Shown in pieces: positions 42,851-52,199 of a DNA stretch of 64,000 nt; the first letter of the stretch is position 1, and every line of letters starts with the position of its first letter. The notes beneath the pieces were generated by a model. The model worked only from the letters and a program-made list of their open reading frames with translations, was not told the DNA's origin and did no database searches. Both the position numbers and the translations under genes were made by a program. The DNA is from Candidatus Rokuibacteriota bacterium (lineage in GTDB: Bacteria > Methylomirabilota > Methylomirabilia > Rokubacteriales > CSP1-6): the NCBI GenBank assembly GCA_003220615.1, contig QHTB01000161.1, positions 1-64,000 of the forward strand. The letters run 5' to 3'.

Positions 42851-44328
42851 CCGAGCCGCGCATCAAGCATTCGATCCCCGACGCTCGCTGGCCGACGGAA
42901 GCCGAAGCCGCGGCCTCGTTGTGGTTCTCGCCCACCCACATCGGCCGCCTGGCCGTCGAGCAGCGAACGTGGGTGCCGGCGATGGTCCCGTGGCGCGCCA
43001 CCGAGGACGGCTTCGTCACCGCCGAGGTCCTCGACTGGTACGCACGGTTCGCCGAAGGGCGCCCGGGCGTTCTGGTCGTCGAGGCCACCGGCATCCGCGA
43101 CATCGCGAGCGGCCCGCTGCTCCGCATCGGCGACGATCGCTTCATCCCCGGGCTCCGCCGGCTCGTCGAGACCGTCCGCGAACAGAGCGCAGGCCACACG
43201 CGGCTCTTCATCCAGATCCTCGACTTCCTCACGGTCCGCCGGCGCCCCGAGCCCGCGACGTTCTTCGCGAGATATCTGCCGATCAGCTCGCCGCTGCGCG
43301 AGCGACTGGCTCGAGCGCTCACCGACGAGCGCTGGCGGACCGCGGCCGAGGGCGACGTCCGCGCGCGCCTCGCGGCGGCCGAACGGTCACTGGTAGAGGC
43401 CGTGCTCGACGAGCGCGAGCTGGAATCGCTCGACTACGGCTATCGCGAGCGAGTCTGGGACACCCACTTGCCGTGGATCCGCGACCTTCCTCGCGTGCTG
43501 CCCGCGCTCTTCGCGGCGGCCGCGCGGCGCGCCCGCGACGCGGGCTTCGACGGCGTCGAGCTGCACTACGCCCATGCCTACACGATGGCGTCCTTCCTCT
43601 CGCGGCTGAACGATCGCGCCGATGGCTACGGCGGCTCGCGCGAGCAGCGGGTGCGCGTGCCGCTCGAAGCGCTGGCCGCCGTGCGTCGAAGCGTGGGCGA
43701 CGAGTACGTCGTCGGGATCCGGTTTCTCGGCGACGATGTCGTCGCCGGCGGGAGCCGGATCGACGACGCGATGTTCTACGGTGTCGAGCTCGCCGCCGCT
43801 GGTGCCAACTATCTGTCGGTCTCCAAGGGCGGGCGCTTCGAGGACGCGCGCCAGCCGAAGATCGGCGAGGCCGTGTATCCCTACACCGGCGCCTCCGGCT
43901 ACGAGTGCATGCCCACGGTGCTCGGCGACGCGCGGGGCCCGTTCGGACGGAACGTGCCGCTGGCCGCCGCGATTCGCCGCGCCGTTCGCGAGGCCGGTCA
44001 CGAGACGCCCGTCGTGACGAGCGGAGGCATCCACTCGTTCGAGCAGGCCGAGGGCATTCTCCGCCGCGGCGAGGCCGACTTCGTCGGCGCCGCCCGTCAG
44101 ACGCTGGCCGACCCCGACTGGTTCCGGAAGATCCGGCTCGGCCTTGGGCCCCAGGTGCGACGCTGCCAGTTCACGAACTACTGCGAGGGCCTCGATCAGC
44201 GCCACAAGCAGGTGACGTGCAAGCTCTGGGACCGTGACGTCGCGCCGGGCGAGCGCGACGTTCGGATGTCACTCGACGGCAAGCGACGGCTCGAGCCGCC
44301 GGCCTGGCGCCCGCCCACCCCGTCCTGA
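42847..44328 (+). CDS. Old-yellow-enzyme-like FMN oxidoreductase
   Basis: A 493-residue TIM-barrel flavoprotein related to the NADH:flavin oxidoreductase/2,4-dienoyl-CoA reductase family. Features are GVELHYAHAYTMASFLSRLNDR followed by DGYGGS near residue 245, the phosphate-binding region TSGGIHSFEQAEGILRRGEADFVGAAR near 395, and a C-terminal Cys cluster in RRCQFTNYC and VTCKLW. The Cys spacing departs from the usual four-Cys iron-sulphur motif, so the cluster may be absent or altered. It starts with GTG in a GTGA junction with the ligase. A role in reducing an unsaturated acyl-CoA is plausible but unproven. Confidence 0.83.
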   Translation: MTEPRIKHSIPDARWPTEAEAAASLWFSPTHIGRLAVEQRTWVPAMVPWRATEDGFVTAEVLDWYARFAEGRPGVLVVEATGIRDIASGPLLRIGDDRFIPGLRRLVETVREQSAGHTRLFIQILDFLTVRRRPEPATFFARYLPISSPLRERLARALTDERWRTAAEGDVRARLAAAERSLVEAVLDERELESLDYGYRERVWDTHLPWIRDLPRVLPALFAAAARRARDAGFDGVELHYAHAYTMASFLSRLNDRADGYGGSREQRVRVPLEALAAVRRSVGDEYVVGIRFLGDDVVAGGSRIDDAMFYGVELAAAGANYLSVSKGGRFEDARQPKIGEAVYPYTGASGYECMPTVLGDARGPFGRNVPLAAAIRRAVREAGHETPVVTSGGIHSFEQAEGILRRGEADFVGAARQTLADPDWFRKIRLGLGPQVRRCQFTNYCEGLDQRHKQVTCKLWDRDVAPGERDVRMSLDGKRRLEPPAWRPPTPS

Positions 44329-44349
44329 CTGCGCAACCCAACCGTAGTC

Positions 44350-44399
44350 GGCCACTCGCCCCCAATAGGTCAATCACTTGCACACGGGTGCGAGTGGCC
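44350..44399. repeat. 10-bp perfect inverted repeat upstream of the NRPS genes
   Basis: GGCCACTCGC at 44350-44359 is repeated in inverse orientation (GCGAGTGGCC) at 44390-44399, 30 bases apart. It lies 22 bases after the oxidoreductase stop and about 100 bases before the NRPS start. It could be a terminator-like hairpin for the upstream operon or a binding site. It lacks a U-tract. Confidence 0.5.
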
Positions 44400-44466
44400 T
44401 GGCCCCGAGGTGCTCGAAACTCCCCGGAAACATGGCGGCAGCTGTCTATCGCGACGCGTCGGTCGT

Positions 44467-44481
44467 TGGCACCACCATTGC
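44467..44481 (+). promoter_or_regulatory. Sigma-54-like -24/-12 element
   Basis: TGGCAC (44467-44472) is followed after five bases by TTGC (44478-44481), so GG and GC are separated by 10 bases as in sigma-54 promoters. The implied start site (about 44493) falls only 6 bases before the ATG and downstream of the AAGGA ribosome site, which argues against simple use. Reported as a candidate only. Confidence 0.3.
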
Positions 44482-44498
44482 CCTATTGAAGGACGACA

Positions 44499-46283
44499 AT
44501 GGCTCACGACATCGTCCCGTCCGCGATTCACTCTCGATCCAGTGACGCTCCAACGCACATCGCCGTCACTGATCGCCGGCACGTCCTGACCTACGAGGCG
44601 CTCGACGTCCAGGCCCGGCGGCTCGCGCGCCGACTGCGCGAGCTCGGCGCCGGCCGCGACCTGCTGGTCGGCGTGGCGATCGATCGCTCCGCGGAGTTCG
44701 TCGTCGCCACGCTCGGCGCGCTCTACGCCGGTGCCGCGTACGTGCCGCTCGACTGTGAGTACCCGGCCGAGCGGATCGCCTTCATGCTCCAGGACGCCGC
44801 GCCCGCCGTCGTCGTCTCGAACGATCGGCTGGCCGCGCGCCTGCCCCGTGGCGCGTGGCACACGCTGATGATCGACGAGGCGGCCGGCGGCGACGCGCTC
44901 GCTGCCGAGGCCGTGGGTGGCGACGCGACGGCGGCCAGCCTCGCCTATGTCATCTATACGTCCGGCTCCACGGGGCGGCCGAAGGGCGTGGAAGTCACGC
45001 ACGCGAGCCTCGCCAATCTCGTGAGCTGGCATCGACGCGCGTTCGGCGTCACCGCGGAGGATCGCGCGAGCCAGCTCTCGAGCCCGGGCTTCGACGCCGC
45101 CGTGTGGGAGGTGTGGCCGTCTCTGGCGAGCGGCGCCACCGTGCACATCGCCGAGGACGAGCGCCGACTCGATCCCGCGGGGTTACGGAACTGGCTGGTG
45201 GAGCAGCGCATCACCGTCGGCTTCGTGCCGACGCCGGTCGCCGAGCGCCTGCTCGCGCTCGAGTGGCCGAAAGAAACCGCGCTGCGCGTGCTCCTGACCG
45301 GCGCCGACACGCTCCACCGCCATCCGCCCGCCGGCTTGCCGTTCACCCTGGTGAACAACTACGGCCCGACCGAAGCCGCTGTCGTGACGACGTCCGGCGC
45401 GATCGGATCCGCGCCGAACCACGGCCGGCCGTCGATCGGCGCGCCCATCGACAACGTCGACGTGCACATCCTCGACGAGCACCTGCGCCCCGTCCCCAAC
45501 GGCGCCGTGGGCGAGCTGTGCATCGGCGGCGCCGGCGTGGCCCGTGGCTATCGCAACCGGCCGGAGCTGACGGCCGGCCGGTTCGTGCCCGATCCGTTCA
45601 GCGCCCGGCCCGGCGCGCGGCTCTATCGCACCGGCGATCGCGCCCGCCGGCTTGCCAACGGTGACATCGCCTTTCTCGGCCGCATGGACGGCCAGCTCAA
45701 GGTCCGCGGTTTCCGGATCGAGCCCGCCGAGATCGTGGCCGCCCTCGATGCCGATTCCGCCATCGTGGCCAGCGCGGTCGCCGTCCACGACGACGGCGCG
45801 GGTGACCGTCGGCTCGTGGCCTACGTGGTCCCGGCGCCCGGCACCGAGCCGCTGCCCTCGATGCTGCGCGATCGGCTGAAAGCCTCGCTGCCCGAGTACA
45901 TGATCCCTGCGGTCTTCGTGCGGGTCGAGGCGCTTCCGCTGACGGCGAACGGCAAGATCGACCGCGACGCGCTGCCGGCGCCCGACGTCGCCGACGTCCT
46001 GCGTGACGAGCCGCTCACCGCGCCCCGCACGCCCGTGGAGCAACGGCTGGCGCTGATCGTGGCCTCCCTGCTCGACGCCTCCGACGTGGGCGTCACCGAC
46101 AACTTCTTCCTGCTCGGCGGACACTCCCTGCTCGGCACCCAGCTCATCGCGCGCGTGCGCGACGCCTTCGGCGTGGACTTGCCGCTCCGCGCGGTGTTCG
46201 ATCACCCGACGGTGGAAGCGCTGGCCGCCGAGGTGGAGCGCGCGATCCTCGCCCGTATCGAGGCCGCCGCTTCCACGCGATGA
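44499..46283 (+). CDS. NRPS loading module: adenylation and carrier domains
   Basis: A 594-residue two-domain NRPS protein. The A domain spans about 8-505 with A3 YVIYTSGSTGRPKG, A5 NNYGPTEAAV, A7 LYRTGDRARRL, A8 MDGQLKVRGFRIEPAE and A10 LTANGKIDR. The carrier domain follows, with the phosphopantetheine Ser543 in LLGGHSLLGT. Pocket residues taken from the A4-A5 region read D-A-W-F-L-G-N-V-V-K, which I recall as a leucine code. The stand-alone A-PCP layout next to a P450 is that of systems hydroxylating a carrier-bound amino acid. AAGGA precedes the ATG. The stop overlaps the P450 ATG. Confidence 0.9.
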   Translation: MAHDIVPSAIHSRSSDAPTHIAVTDRRHVLTYEALDVQARRLARRLRELGAGRDLLVGVAIDRSAEFVVATLGALYAGAAYVPLDCEYPAERIAFMLQDAAPAVVVSNDRLAARLPRGAWHTLMIDEAAGGDALAAEAVGGDATAASLAYVIYTSGSTGRPKGVEVTHASLANLVSWHRRAFGVTAEDRASQLSSPGFDAAVWEVWPSLASGATVHIAEDERRLDPAGLRNWLVEQRITVGFVPTPVAERLLALEWPKETALRVLLTGADTLHRHPPAGLPFTLVNNYGPTEAAVVTTSGAIGSAPNHGRPSIGAPIDNVDVHILDEHLRPVPNGAVGELCIGGAGVARGYRNRPELTAGRFVPDPFSARPGARLYRTGDRARRLANGDIAFLGRMDGQLKVRGFRIEPAEIVAALDADSAIVASAVAVHDDGAGDRRLVAYVVPAPGTEPLPSMLRDRLKASLPEYMIPAVFVRVEALPLTANGKIDRDALPAPDVADVLRDEPLTAPRTPVEQRLALIVASLLDASDVGVTDNFFLLGGHSLLGTQLIARVRDAFGVDLPLRAVFDHPTVEALAAEVERAILARIEAAASTR

Positions 46284-47533
46284 CTCCGGCCGGAACTGCC
46301 AGCCCGCCCGCGCAGGATCCCACGCTCAGCCTCTATCACCTGCTCGATCCGGAGGTCCTGGCGAATCCGTATCCGCTCTACCACCGTCTGCGCGCAGAGG
46401 ATCCCGTCCACTGGGATCCGTACCTGCACGCGTGGATCGTCACGCGCTACGCCGACGTGATCCAGGTGCTCCATCGGTTCGTCGCCGACCGGACGCCGAC
46501 GCCGGCGCAGCTCGACGCCATCGGGCTCCCCGAGCTCGGCCCGGTGGCCCAGGTGATGGTGCGGCAGATGCTCTTCATGGATGCGCCCGCCCACACGCGC
46601 ATTCGCGGCCTCGCCGCGCACGCCTTCACGCCGCGGCGGGTCGCCGTCCTGCGCTCGCACATCCAGGAAATCATGGACGGCCTGCTCGACGCGGCGATTC
46701 CGCGCGGTCGGATGGACGTCATCGGCGACATCGCCGAGCCGCTGCCCGCGATCGTGACGGCCGAGATGCTCGGCGTGCCGACCGAGGACCATCCAAAGCT
46801 CAAGAGCTGGTCGGCCGACTTCGCCGAGATCCTCGGCAACTTCCAGCACAACCCCGACCGCGCCGGTCGCGTGCTGCGCTCCACCGAGGAGATGTGCGCC
46901 TACTTCAAGGCGCGCATCGCCGAGCAGCGAACGACACCGCGCGAAGGGCTGATTCACGCCTTCATGACGGCGGAGGTCGACGGCGATCGGTTCACCGAGG
47001 AGGAGATCGTCGCCAACTGCATCGTCACGATGGTCGGCGGCCAGGAAACGACGACGAATCTCATCGGCAACGGCGTCCTGTCGCTGCTGCGACATCCCGA
47101 CGAGCTCCGGCGCCTGCGCGCCGATCTCTCGCTGATCCCGTCGGCGGTGGAGGAGCTGCTCCGCTACGAGAGCCCCAGCCAGCACACGGCGCGGCTGGCT
47201 CCCGACGACGTCGTGATCGGCGGCCGCGCGATCCGCAAGCGCCAGGCGGTGATCGCCGTGATGGGCGCGGCCAATCGCGATCCCGAGCGCTTCCCGGATC
47301 CCGACCGGCTCGACGTCACCCGGGCCGACAACCGGCACGTGGCCTTCGGCTGGGCCGCGCACTTCTGCTTCGGCGCGCCGCTGGCGCGCATCGAAGGCCA
47401 GGTCGTGCTCGAAACCCTGCTCCGCCGTCTGCCCGAGCTCCAGCTCGAGCCGGGGCCGCTCGTCTGGCGCCAGAACCTCGGCTTGCGCGGCCTCACCGCG
47501 CTGCCCGTGGCCTTCGGAGCCGCAGGCGTCTGA
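46280..47533 (+). CDS. Cytochrome P450
   Basis: A soluble bacterial P450 of 417 residues. The I-helix oxygen-activation segment is VGGQETTTNLIGNG near 255, the K-helix ExxR is in AVEELLRYESP near 295, and the haem ligand is Cys363 in FGWAAHFCFGAPLAR. It sits between an A-PCP protein and the C-A-PCP-TE protein with 4-base and 1-base overlaps, so it almost certainly acts in the same pathway. By analogy with NovI-type enzymes it could beta-hydroxylate the aminoacyl group on the upstream carrier. That is an inference from position. An electron-donor gene is not adjacent. Confidence 0.92.
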   Translation: MTPAGTASPPAQDPTLSLYHLLDPEVLANPYPLYHRLRAEDPVHWDPYLHAWIVTRYADVIQVLHRFVADRTPTPAQLDAIGLPELGPVAQVMVRQMLFMDAPAHTRIRGLAAHAFTPRRVAVLRSHIQEIMDGLLDAAIPRGRMDVIGDIAEPLPAIVTAEMLGVPTEDHPKLKSWSADFAEILGNFQHNPDRAGRVLRSTEEMCAYFKARIAEQRTTPREGLIHAFMTAEVDGDRFTEEEIVANCIVTMVGGQETTTNLIGNGVLSLLRHPDELRRLRADLSLIPSAVEELLRYESPSQHTARLAPDDVVIGGRAIRKRQAVIAVMGAANRDPERFPDPDRLDVTRADNRHVAFGWAAHFCFGAPLARIEGQVVLETLLRRLPELQLEPGPLVWRQNLGLRGLTALPVAFGAAGV

Positions 47534-50500
47534 TGAGCTCGGCGGTTCCCGCGGCCGATGACAAGCGTCGCCGCCTCGTCAAAGCGTACCTCGAGCGCCG
47601 CGGCGATCGCGCGGGCACCGCCGATCCGATCCCGCACCGTCCGGCCGGCGCCCCGGCCCCGCTGTCGTGGGCCCAGCGCCAGGTCTGGTTGCACGCCCAG
47701 GTCGCGCCCGACGTCCCCGTCTACAACGAGCCGATCACGGTGCGCCGGCGCGGGCCACTCGACGTCGATGCGCTGGAGCGCGCGCTCTCCGAGATCGTGG
47801 CCCGTCACGAGATCTGGCGCACCGTCTTCGCGGTCGAGGACGGTGAGCCGGTGCAGCGAATCGCGCCGCCGTGGCGGTGGAGCGTGCCCGTCGTGGACCT
47901 GCGGGGGCTGCCCGCCGGCGTCCGGGAGGCCGAGGCCCTGCACCTCGCGCGCCTGGACGCGGTCCGTCCGTTCGATCTCGCACGCGGCCCGCTCGTGCGC
48001 GCGCTGCTCGTCCACGTCGATGACGACGATCACCGTCTGTTCCTGACGCTCCACCACATCGTCCACGATGGCGTCTCCGTGTTCGGGCTCCTCATCCCCG
48101 AGCTCACGGCGCTCTACGGCGCCTTCGTGGCCGGTGAGCGCTCGCCGCTGGTCGAGCTACCGATCCAGTACGGCGACTTCGCGCGCTGGGAGCGCTCCGT
48201 CCTCGATGGCGAGGCTCTCCAGCCTCACCTCGATTACTGGCAAGGCCGGCTGGGTGGCGACCGGCCGGCCACCGAGCTAACCAGCGACCGGCCGCGGCCG
48301 GCGCGCCAGAGCTTCCGCGGCGCGCGTCAGGCCTTCGCGCTGCCGCCGGCGCTCGGCGACGGCCTCAAAGTCCTGAGCGCCCAGGAACGCGTCACGCTGT
48401 TCATGACGCTCTTCGCCGCCTTCGCCGCGGTCGGATTCTTCGCCAACCCGCTGGCGCTCCGCGTCGTCACGGCCGGCGATCCGACCGTCCGCGAGCTGCT
48501 GCACCGCGTGCGCGACTCGGCCCTCGACGCCCTCGCTCACGACGAGGCGCCCATTGAGCAGGTGGTGAACGCGCTCAAGCTTCCGCGCGACCCGAGACGC
48601 AACCCGCTCTTCCAGCTCGTCTTCGCGCTGGAGGCGCCGCGGTCGGCCTTGCCCGCGGGCTGGGAGCTCAGCCACCTCGACGTCGATCCCGGCACGTCGA
48701 AGTTCGACCTCTATCTCGAGCTCGCCGATCACGGCCCGCACATGGTCGGCCGCTGCGTCTACCAGACCGATCTCTTCGACGCGCCCACGATCGGGAGGTT
48801 CGTCCAGCACTATCGACGCACGCTCGAGGCCTTCGTGGCCGATCCGGAGCAGCGGCTGTCCGCGCTGCCGCTGGTCGACGAGGTGGAGCGCGCGCGGCTC
48901 CTCGAGTGGGGCACGCGGCGCGGCTCGTATCCCGAGATGCCGATTCACCGGATCTTCGAGGCCCACGTGGCCCGCCGGCCGGACGCGGTGGCCCTGGTGG
49001 CCGACGACCGGCGGCTGACCTACGCGGAGCTCGATCGCTACGCCAACCAGCTCGCTCAGCGACTCCGCACGCTCGGCGCGCGGCCCGGCGTGCGGGTCGG
49101 CGTCCTCATGGAGCGCTCGCTCGAGATGGTGGTGGCCCTGCTCGGCGTGCTGAAGTCCGGCGCGGCCTACGTGCCGCTCGGCGCCGCCTATCCGAGAGAC
49201 CTCCTTGCCTTCATGCTCGAGGACGCCGACGTCGCCGCCGTGGTGACGGTCGATCGGCTGCGCATGGCGCTGCCCGACACGGCGCCGACCACGATCGTGC
49301 TCGACGCCGACGGCACGCTGGCCGGGCCGGCGCCGACCACGATCGTCGACGTCGGCCCCGATGACGTGGCCTACGTGATGTACACGTCGGGCTCCACCGG
49401 ACGGCCGAAGGGCGTCGCGGTGCCCCATCGCGGGATCGTGCGGCTGCTCTTCGGCCAGGACTACACGCGCTTCGCGCCCGACGAGGTCTTCGGTCACGTC
49501 TCCGCGTTCACGTTCGACGTCACGACGTTCGAGATCTGGGGCGCGCTCCTGCACGGGGCCCGCTGCGTGATGCTGCCGCCCGGCGTGCCGACGCCCGCCG
49601 TCGTCGCCGACACGATCGGCCGTCACGGCATCACCACGCTGTGGCTCACCGGCTCACTCTTCAACGGCCTGATCGAGGACGCGCCGGGCGCGCTCGCGGG
49701 CCTGCGTCGCCTGCTCGTCGGCGGCGAAGCGCTCTCGGTGCCCCACGTGCGCCGCGCGCTCGGGCTGCTGCGCGGCACGCAGCTCATCAACGGCTACGGC
49801 CCCACCGAGGCCTCGGTCTTCGCGTGCTGCCATCCCGTGCCGCGCGACCTGCCCGCCGACGCTCCGTCGGTGCCGATCGGACGGCCGATTACCAACACCG
49901 ACGCCTACGTGATGGACCGCCATGGCCAGCTCACGCCCATCGGCGTGCCGGGCGAGCTGCTCCTCGGCGGCCCCGGCGTTGCGCTCGGCTACGTCAATCG
50001 GCCCGACCTGACCAGGGAGAAGTTCATCCCCGATCCTTTCACCGGCGAGCCGGGCGCGCGGGTCTACCGGACCGGTGATCTCGTGCGCTGGCGGCCCGAC
50101 GGGACGCTCGAGTATCTCGGCCGGCTCGACAACCAGGTGAAGGTCCGCGGCTTCAGGATCGAGCCTGGCGAGGTGGAAGCGGCGATCGCCCAGCATCCGG
50201 AGGTCCGGGAGGTGGCCGTGGCGGCGCGACCCGACGGGCACGGCGGCAAGCGCCTGGTGGCGTACGTCGTCCCCCGCGCGGCGAGCGGCCCGCCGCTGAC
50301 CGAGCTGCGGCCATTCCTCGGAGAGCGACTGGCGCCGCACATGATCCCGTCGCTCTTCGTCACGCTGACGTCCTTGCCGCTCACGCCGAGCGGAAAGATC
50401 GATCGCCAGCGGTTGCCGGCGCCCGAAGCCCTGACCACGACGCCGTCCGGCGAGGCCGTCGAGCCCCGCGATGCCGTCGAGGGCCAGCTCGTCGAGCTCT

Positions 50501-51486
50501 GGGAAGACCTGCTCGGCGTTCGTGGGATCGGCGTCACCGACGATTTCTTCGATCTCGGTGGCCATTCCTTGCTGGCCGTCCGCATGCTCCAGCGGCTGGC
50601 GGAGTCGTATCGCGTCACGCTGCCGCTGGCGGCGCTCTACGCCAACTCCACGGTGGAGCGGCTGGCCGAGGCGCTCCGCCAGGGCGACGACCACGGCTTC
50701 CGCGCCCCGATGACCCGCTTGAATCCCGAGGGGCGCCAGTCTCCCCTCATCTTCTTCCACGGCGACCTGCACGGCGGCGGGCTCTACTGCGTGCGCCTGG
50801 GCCGACGGCTCGGGCCCGACCAGCCGCTCACCGTCGTCCATCCGCTCGGCCGCGCCGGCCGGCCCATGCCGCGGACGATCGAGGCGATGGCGGACGAGCA
50901 CCTCGAGGCGCTGCAGGCCCTGCCCCGCACCGGCGCCTGGCGGCTCGGCGGCTACTGCAACGGCGCGCTCGTCGCGTTCGAGATCGCCCGCCGCCTGACG
51001 GCCGCGGGCGAGAAGGTCGACCTGCTCGCGCTCATCGCCGCCGATGCCGACACGCGGATGTCGTCGCTGCACGCGGTGGCGTCACGCGTGGCGTCGGGCT
51101 CGGACTGGTTCGGACGGCTCCGCTCGTTCACGACGATGCTCGAGGGCCGCCCGCTCCGCGAGCGCATCAGCCTCACCTGGGACAAGGCGACGAACCTGAC
51201 GGCGGCGCCGCTCCGCCGCGCGCGCGGCAAGCCGACGCGCCCGCGTCGCGACGACGTGTATTCCCGCTACTTCCGCGCCGTCATGGGCTACGTGCCGCGG
51301 TACTTCTCCGGACGGGTAGTGCTCTTCTGGCCCGCCGACGAGCCGTGCCGCCACGTCGACGATCCGACGCACGGCTGGAGAGGCTTCGCCGACAGCGTGG
51401 AAGTCTTCACGGTGCCCGGCGACCACAGCACGATCATCACCGACCACATCGACGCGATCGCCGCCCAACTCGCCAACTACCTGTGA
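47533..51486 (+). CDS. NRPS module C-A-PCP-TE
   Basis: A 1317-residue terminal NRPS module. The condensation domain (about 48-455) shows C1 SWAQRQVW, C2 RHEIWRTVF, active-site HHIVHDG at 174-180, C4 YGDFARW, C5 GFFANPLALR and C7 RDPRRNPLF. About 30 residues usually found between C4 and C5 are missing at residues 297-301. The A domain (about 470-970) has TSGSTGRPKG, YGPTEAS and KVRGFRIEPGE, with pocket residues D-V-F-W-L-G-G-V-F-K, for which I make no substrate call. The carrier Ser1012 is in LGGHSLLAV. The thioesterase (about 1045-1317) has Cys1142 in GGYCNG instead of Ser, and His1298 in GDHST. It would condense two residues and release a dipeptide. Confidence 0.9.
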   Translation: MSSAVPAADDKRRRLVKAYLERRGDRAGTADPIPHRPAGAPAPLSWAQRQVWLHAQVAPDVPVYNEPITVRRRGPLDVDALERALSEIVARHEIWRTVFAVEDGEPVQRIAPPWRWSVPVVDLRGLPAGVREAEALHLARLDAVRPFDLARGPLVRALLVHVDDDDHRLFLTLHHIVHDGVSVFGLLIPELTALYGAFVAGERSPLVELPIQYGDFARWERSVLDGEALQPHLDYWQGRLGGDRPATELTSDRPRPARQSFRGARQAFALPPALGDGLKVLSAQERVTLFMTLFAAFAAVGFFANPLALRVVTAGDPTVRELLHRVRDSALDALAHDEAPIEQVVNALKLPRDPRRNPLFQLVFALEAPRSALPAGWELSHLDVDPGTSKFDLYLELADHGPHMVGRCVYQTDLFDAPTIGRFVQHYRRTLEAFVADPEQRLSALPLVDEVERARLLEWGTRRGSYPEMPIHRIFEAHVARRPDAVALVADDRRLTYAELDRYANQLAQRLRTLGARPGVRVGVLMERSLEMVVALLGVLKSGAAYVPLGAAYPRDLLAFMLEDADVAAVVTVDRLRMALPDTAPTTIVLDADGTLAGPAPTTIVDVGPDDVAYVMYTSGSTGRPKGVAVPHRGIVRLLFGQDYTRFAPDEVFGHVSAFTFDVTTFEIWGALLHGARCVMLPPGVPTPAVVADTIGRHGITTLWLTGSLFNGLIEDAPGALAGLRRLLVGGEALSVPHVRRALGLLRGTQLINGYGPTEASVFACCHPVPRDLPADAPSVPIGRPITNTDAYVMDRHGQLTPIGVPGELLLGGPGVALGYVNRPDLTREKFIPDPFTGEPGARVYRTGDLVRWRPDGTLEYLGRLDNQVKVRGFRIEPGEVEAAIAQHPEVREVAVAARPDGHGGKRLVAYVVPRAASGPPLTELRPFLGERLAPHMIPSLFVTLTSLPLTPSGKIDRQRLPAPEALTTTPSGEAVEPRDAVEGQLVELWEDLLGVRGIGVTDDFFDLGGHSLLAVRMLQRLAESYRVTLPLAALYANSTVERLAEALRQGDDHGFRAPMTRLNPEGRQSPLIFFHGDLHGGGLYCVRLGRRLGPDQPLTVVHPLGRAGRPMPRTIEAMADEHLEALQALPRTGAWRLGGYCNGALVAFEIARRLTAAGEKVDLLALIAADADTRMSSLHAVASRVASGSDWFGRLRSFTTMLEGRPLRERISLTWDKATNLTAAPLRRARGKPTRPRRDDVYSRYFRAVMGYVPRYFSGRVVLFWPADEPCRHVDDPTHGWRGFADSVEVFTVPGDHSTIITDHIDAIAAQLANYL

Positions 51487-52199
51487 TCCCCCTCGCGGGC
51501 TCGACCGTGCACCTCTGGCGGGTCGGGCTCGACGTGGAAGACAGCGTCGCGGTCGCGCTCGAGGCGTTGCTCGAGCCCGACGAGATCGCACAGAGCCGGC
51601 GCTTCCGTCCGAGCCGCCAGCGCCGGCGTTTCGTCGTCAGCCACGGGGTCCTGCGCCAGATCCTCGGCGCCTACCTCGATCGCGCTCCCGCCACGCTGCG
51701 CTTCGTCCCGGGGCTCCACGGCAAGCCGAGGCTCGCCGTACCGGCCTCCCCTGATCGGCTCGAGTTCAGCGTCTCGCGCTCCGCAGATCTCGCGCTCTAC
51801 GCCGTGGCCCGCGGGCGATCAGTCGGTGTCGACGTCGAGCGCGTGCGCCCGGACTTCGACTGGAGGCCGATCGCCGCGCGATATCAGGGGCGGCAGGAGC
51901 GCGAGCGCATCGCGGCGCTGCCGCCCGAGTCCCGGCTGGTCGCGTTCTTCGAGTGGTGGGCGCGCTCGGAGGCGTACGTCAAGGCGTGCGGCGAAGGCCT
52001 CGGCGCCGGCGAAGCTCGCCTCGGGGAGGAGCCCGATCCTCGGTGGTCGATCGTCGCGGTCGATGCCGGCCCGGGCTTCGCCGCGGCGCTCGCGATCGAC
52101 GGCCCTGACGTGCGGGTCGTCGCCTCCGACTGGCCGTTCACCGCTGACGGCTCAGCGGCGTTCGGCGGGAGGCAGCCCCAGGAAGTTCGTCGCGGGTGA
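51483..52199 (+). CDS. Sfp-type 4'-phosphopantetheinyl transferase
   Basis: A 238-residue enzyme that converts apo carrier domains to the holo form. The two signature regions are GVDVERVRP near 120 and FFEWWARSEAYVKACGEGL near 160, where the usual W-x-x-KEA reads W-A-R-SEA. It starts with GTG, overlapping the NRPS stop (GTGA), so carrier activation is coupled to NRPS synthesis. Its 3' end overlaps the convergent methyltransferase gene by 48 bases. Confidence 0.9.
   Translation: MIPLAGSTVHLWRVGLDVEDSVAVALEALLEPDEIAQSRRFRPSRQRRRFVVSHGVLRQILGAYLDRAPATLRFVPGLHGKPRLAVPASPDRLEFSVSRSADLALYAVARGRSVGVDVERVRPDFDWRPIAARYQGRQERERIAALPPESRLVAFFEWWARSEAYVKACGEGLGAGEARLGEEPDPRWSIVAVDAGPGFAAALAIDGPDVRVVASDWPFTADGSAAFGGRQPQEVRRG

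Noticed and set aside
46432-47532. Upstream extension of the large NRPS frame through the P450 gene
   Set aside because: The extra sequence is an Arg/Ala-rich shadow of the P450 in another frame. ATG 47533 overlaps the P450 stop and begins a proper NRPS N-terminus.
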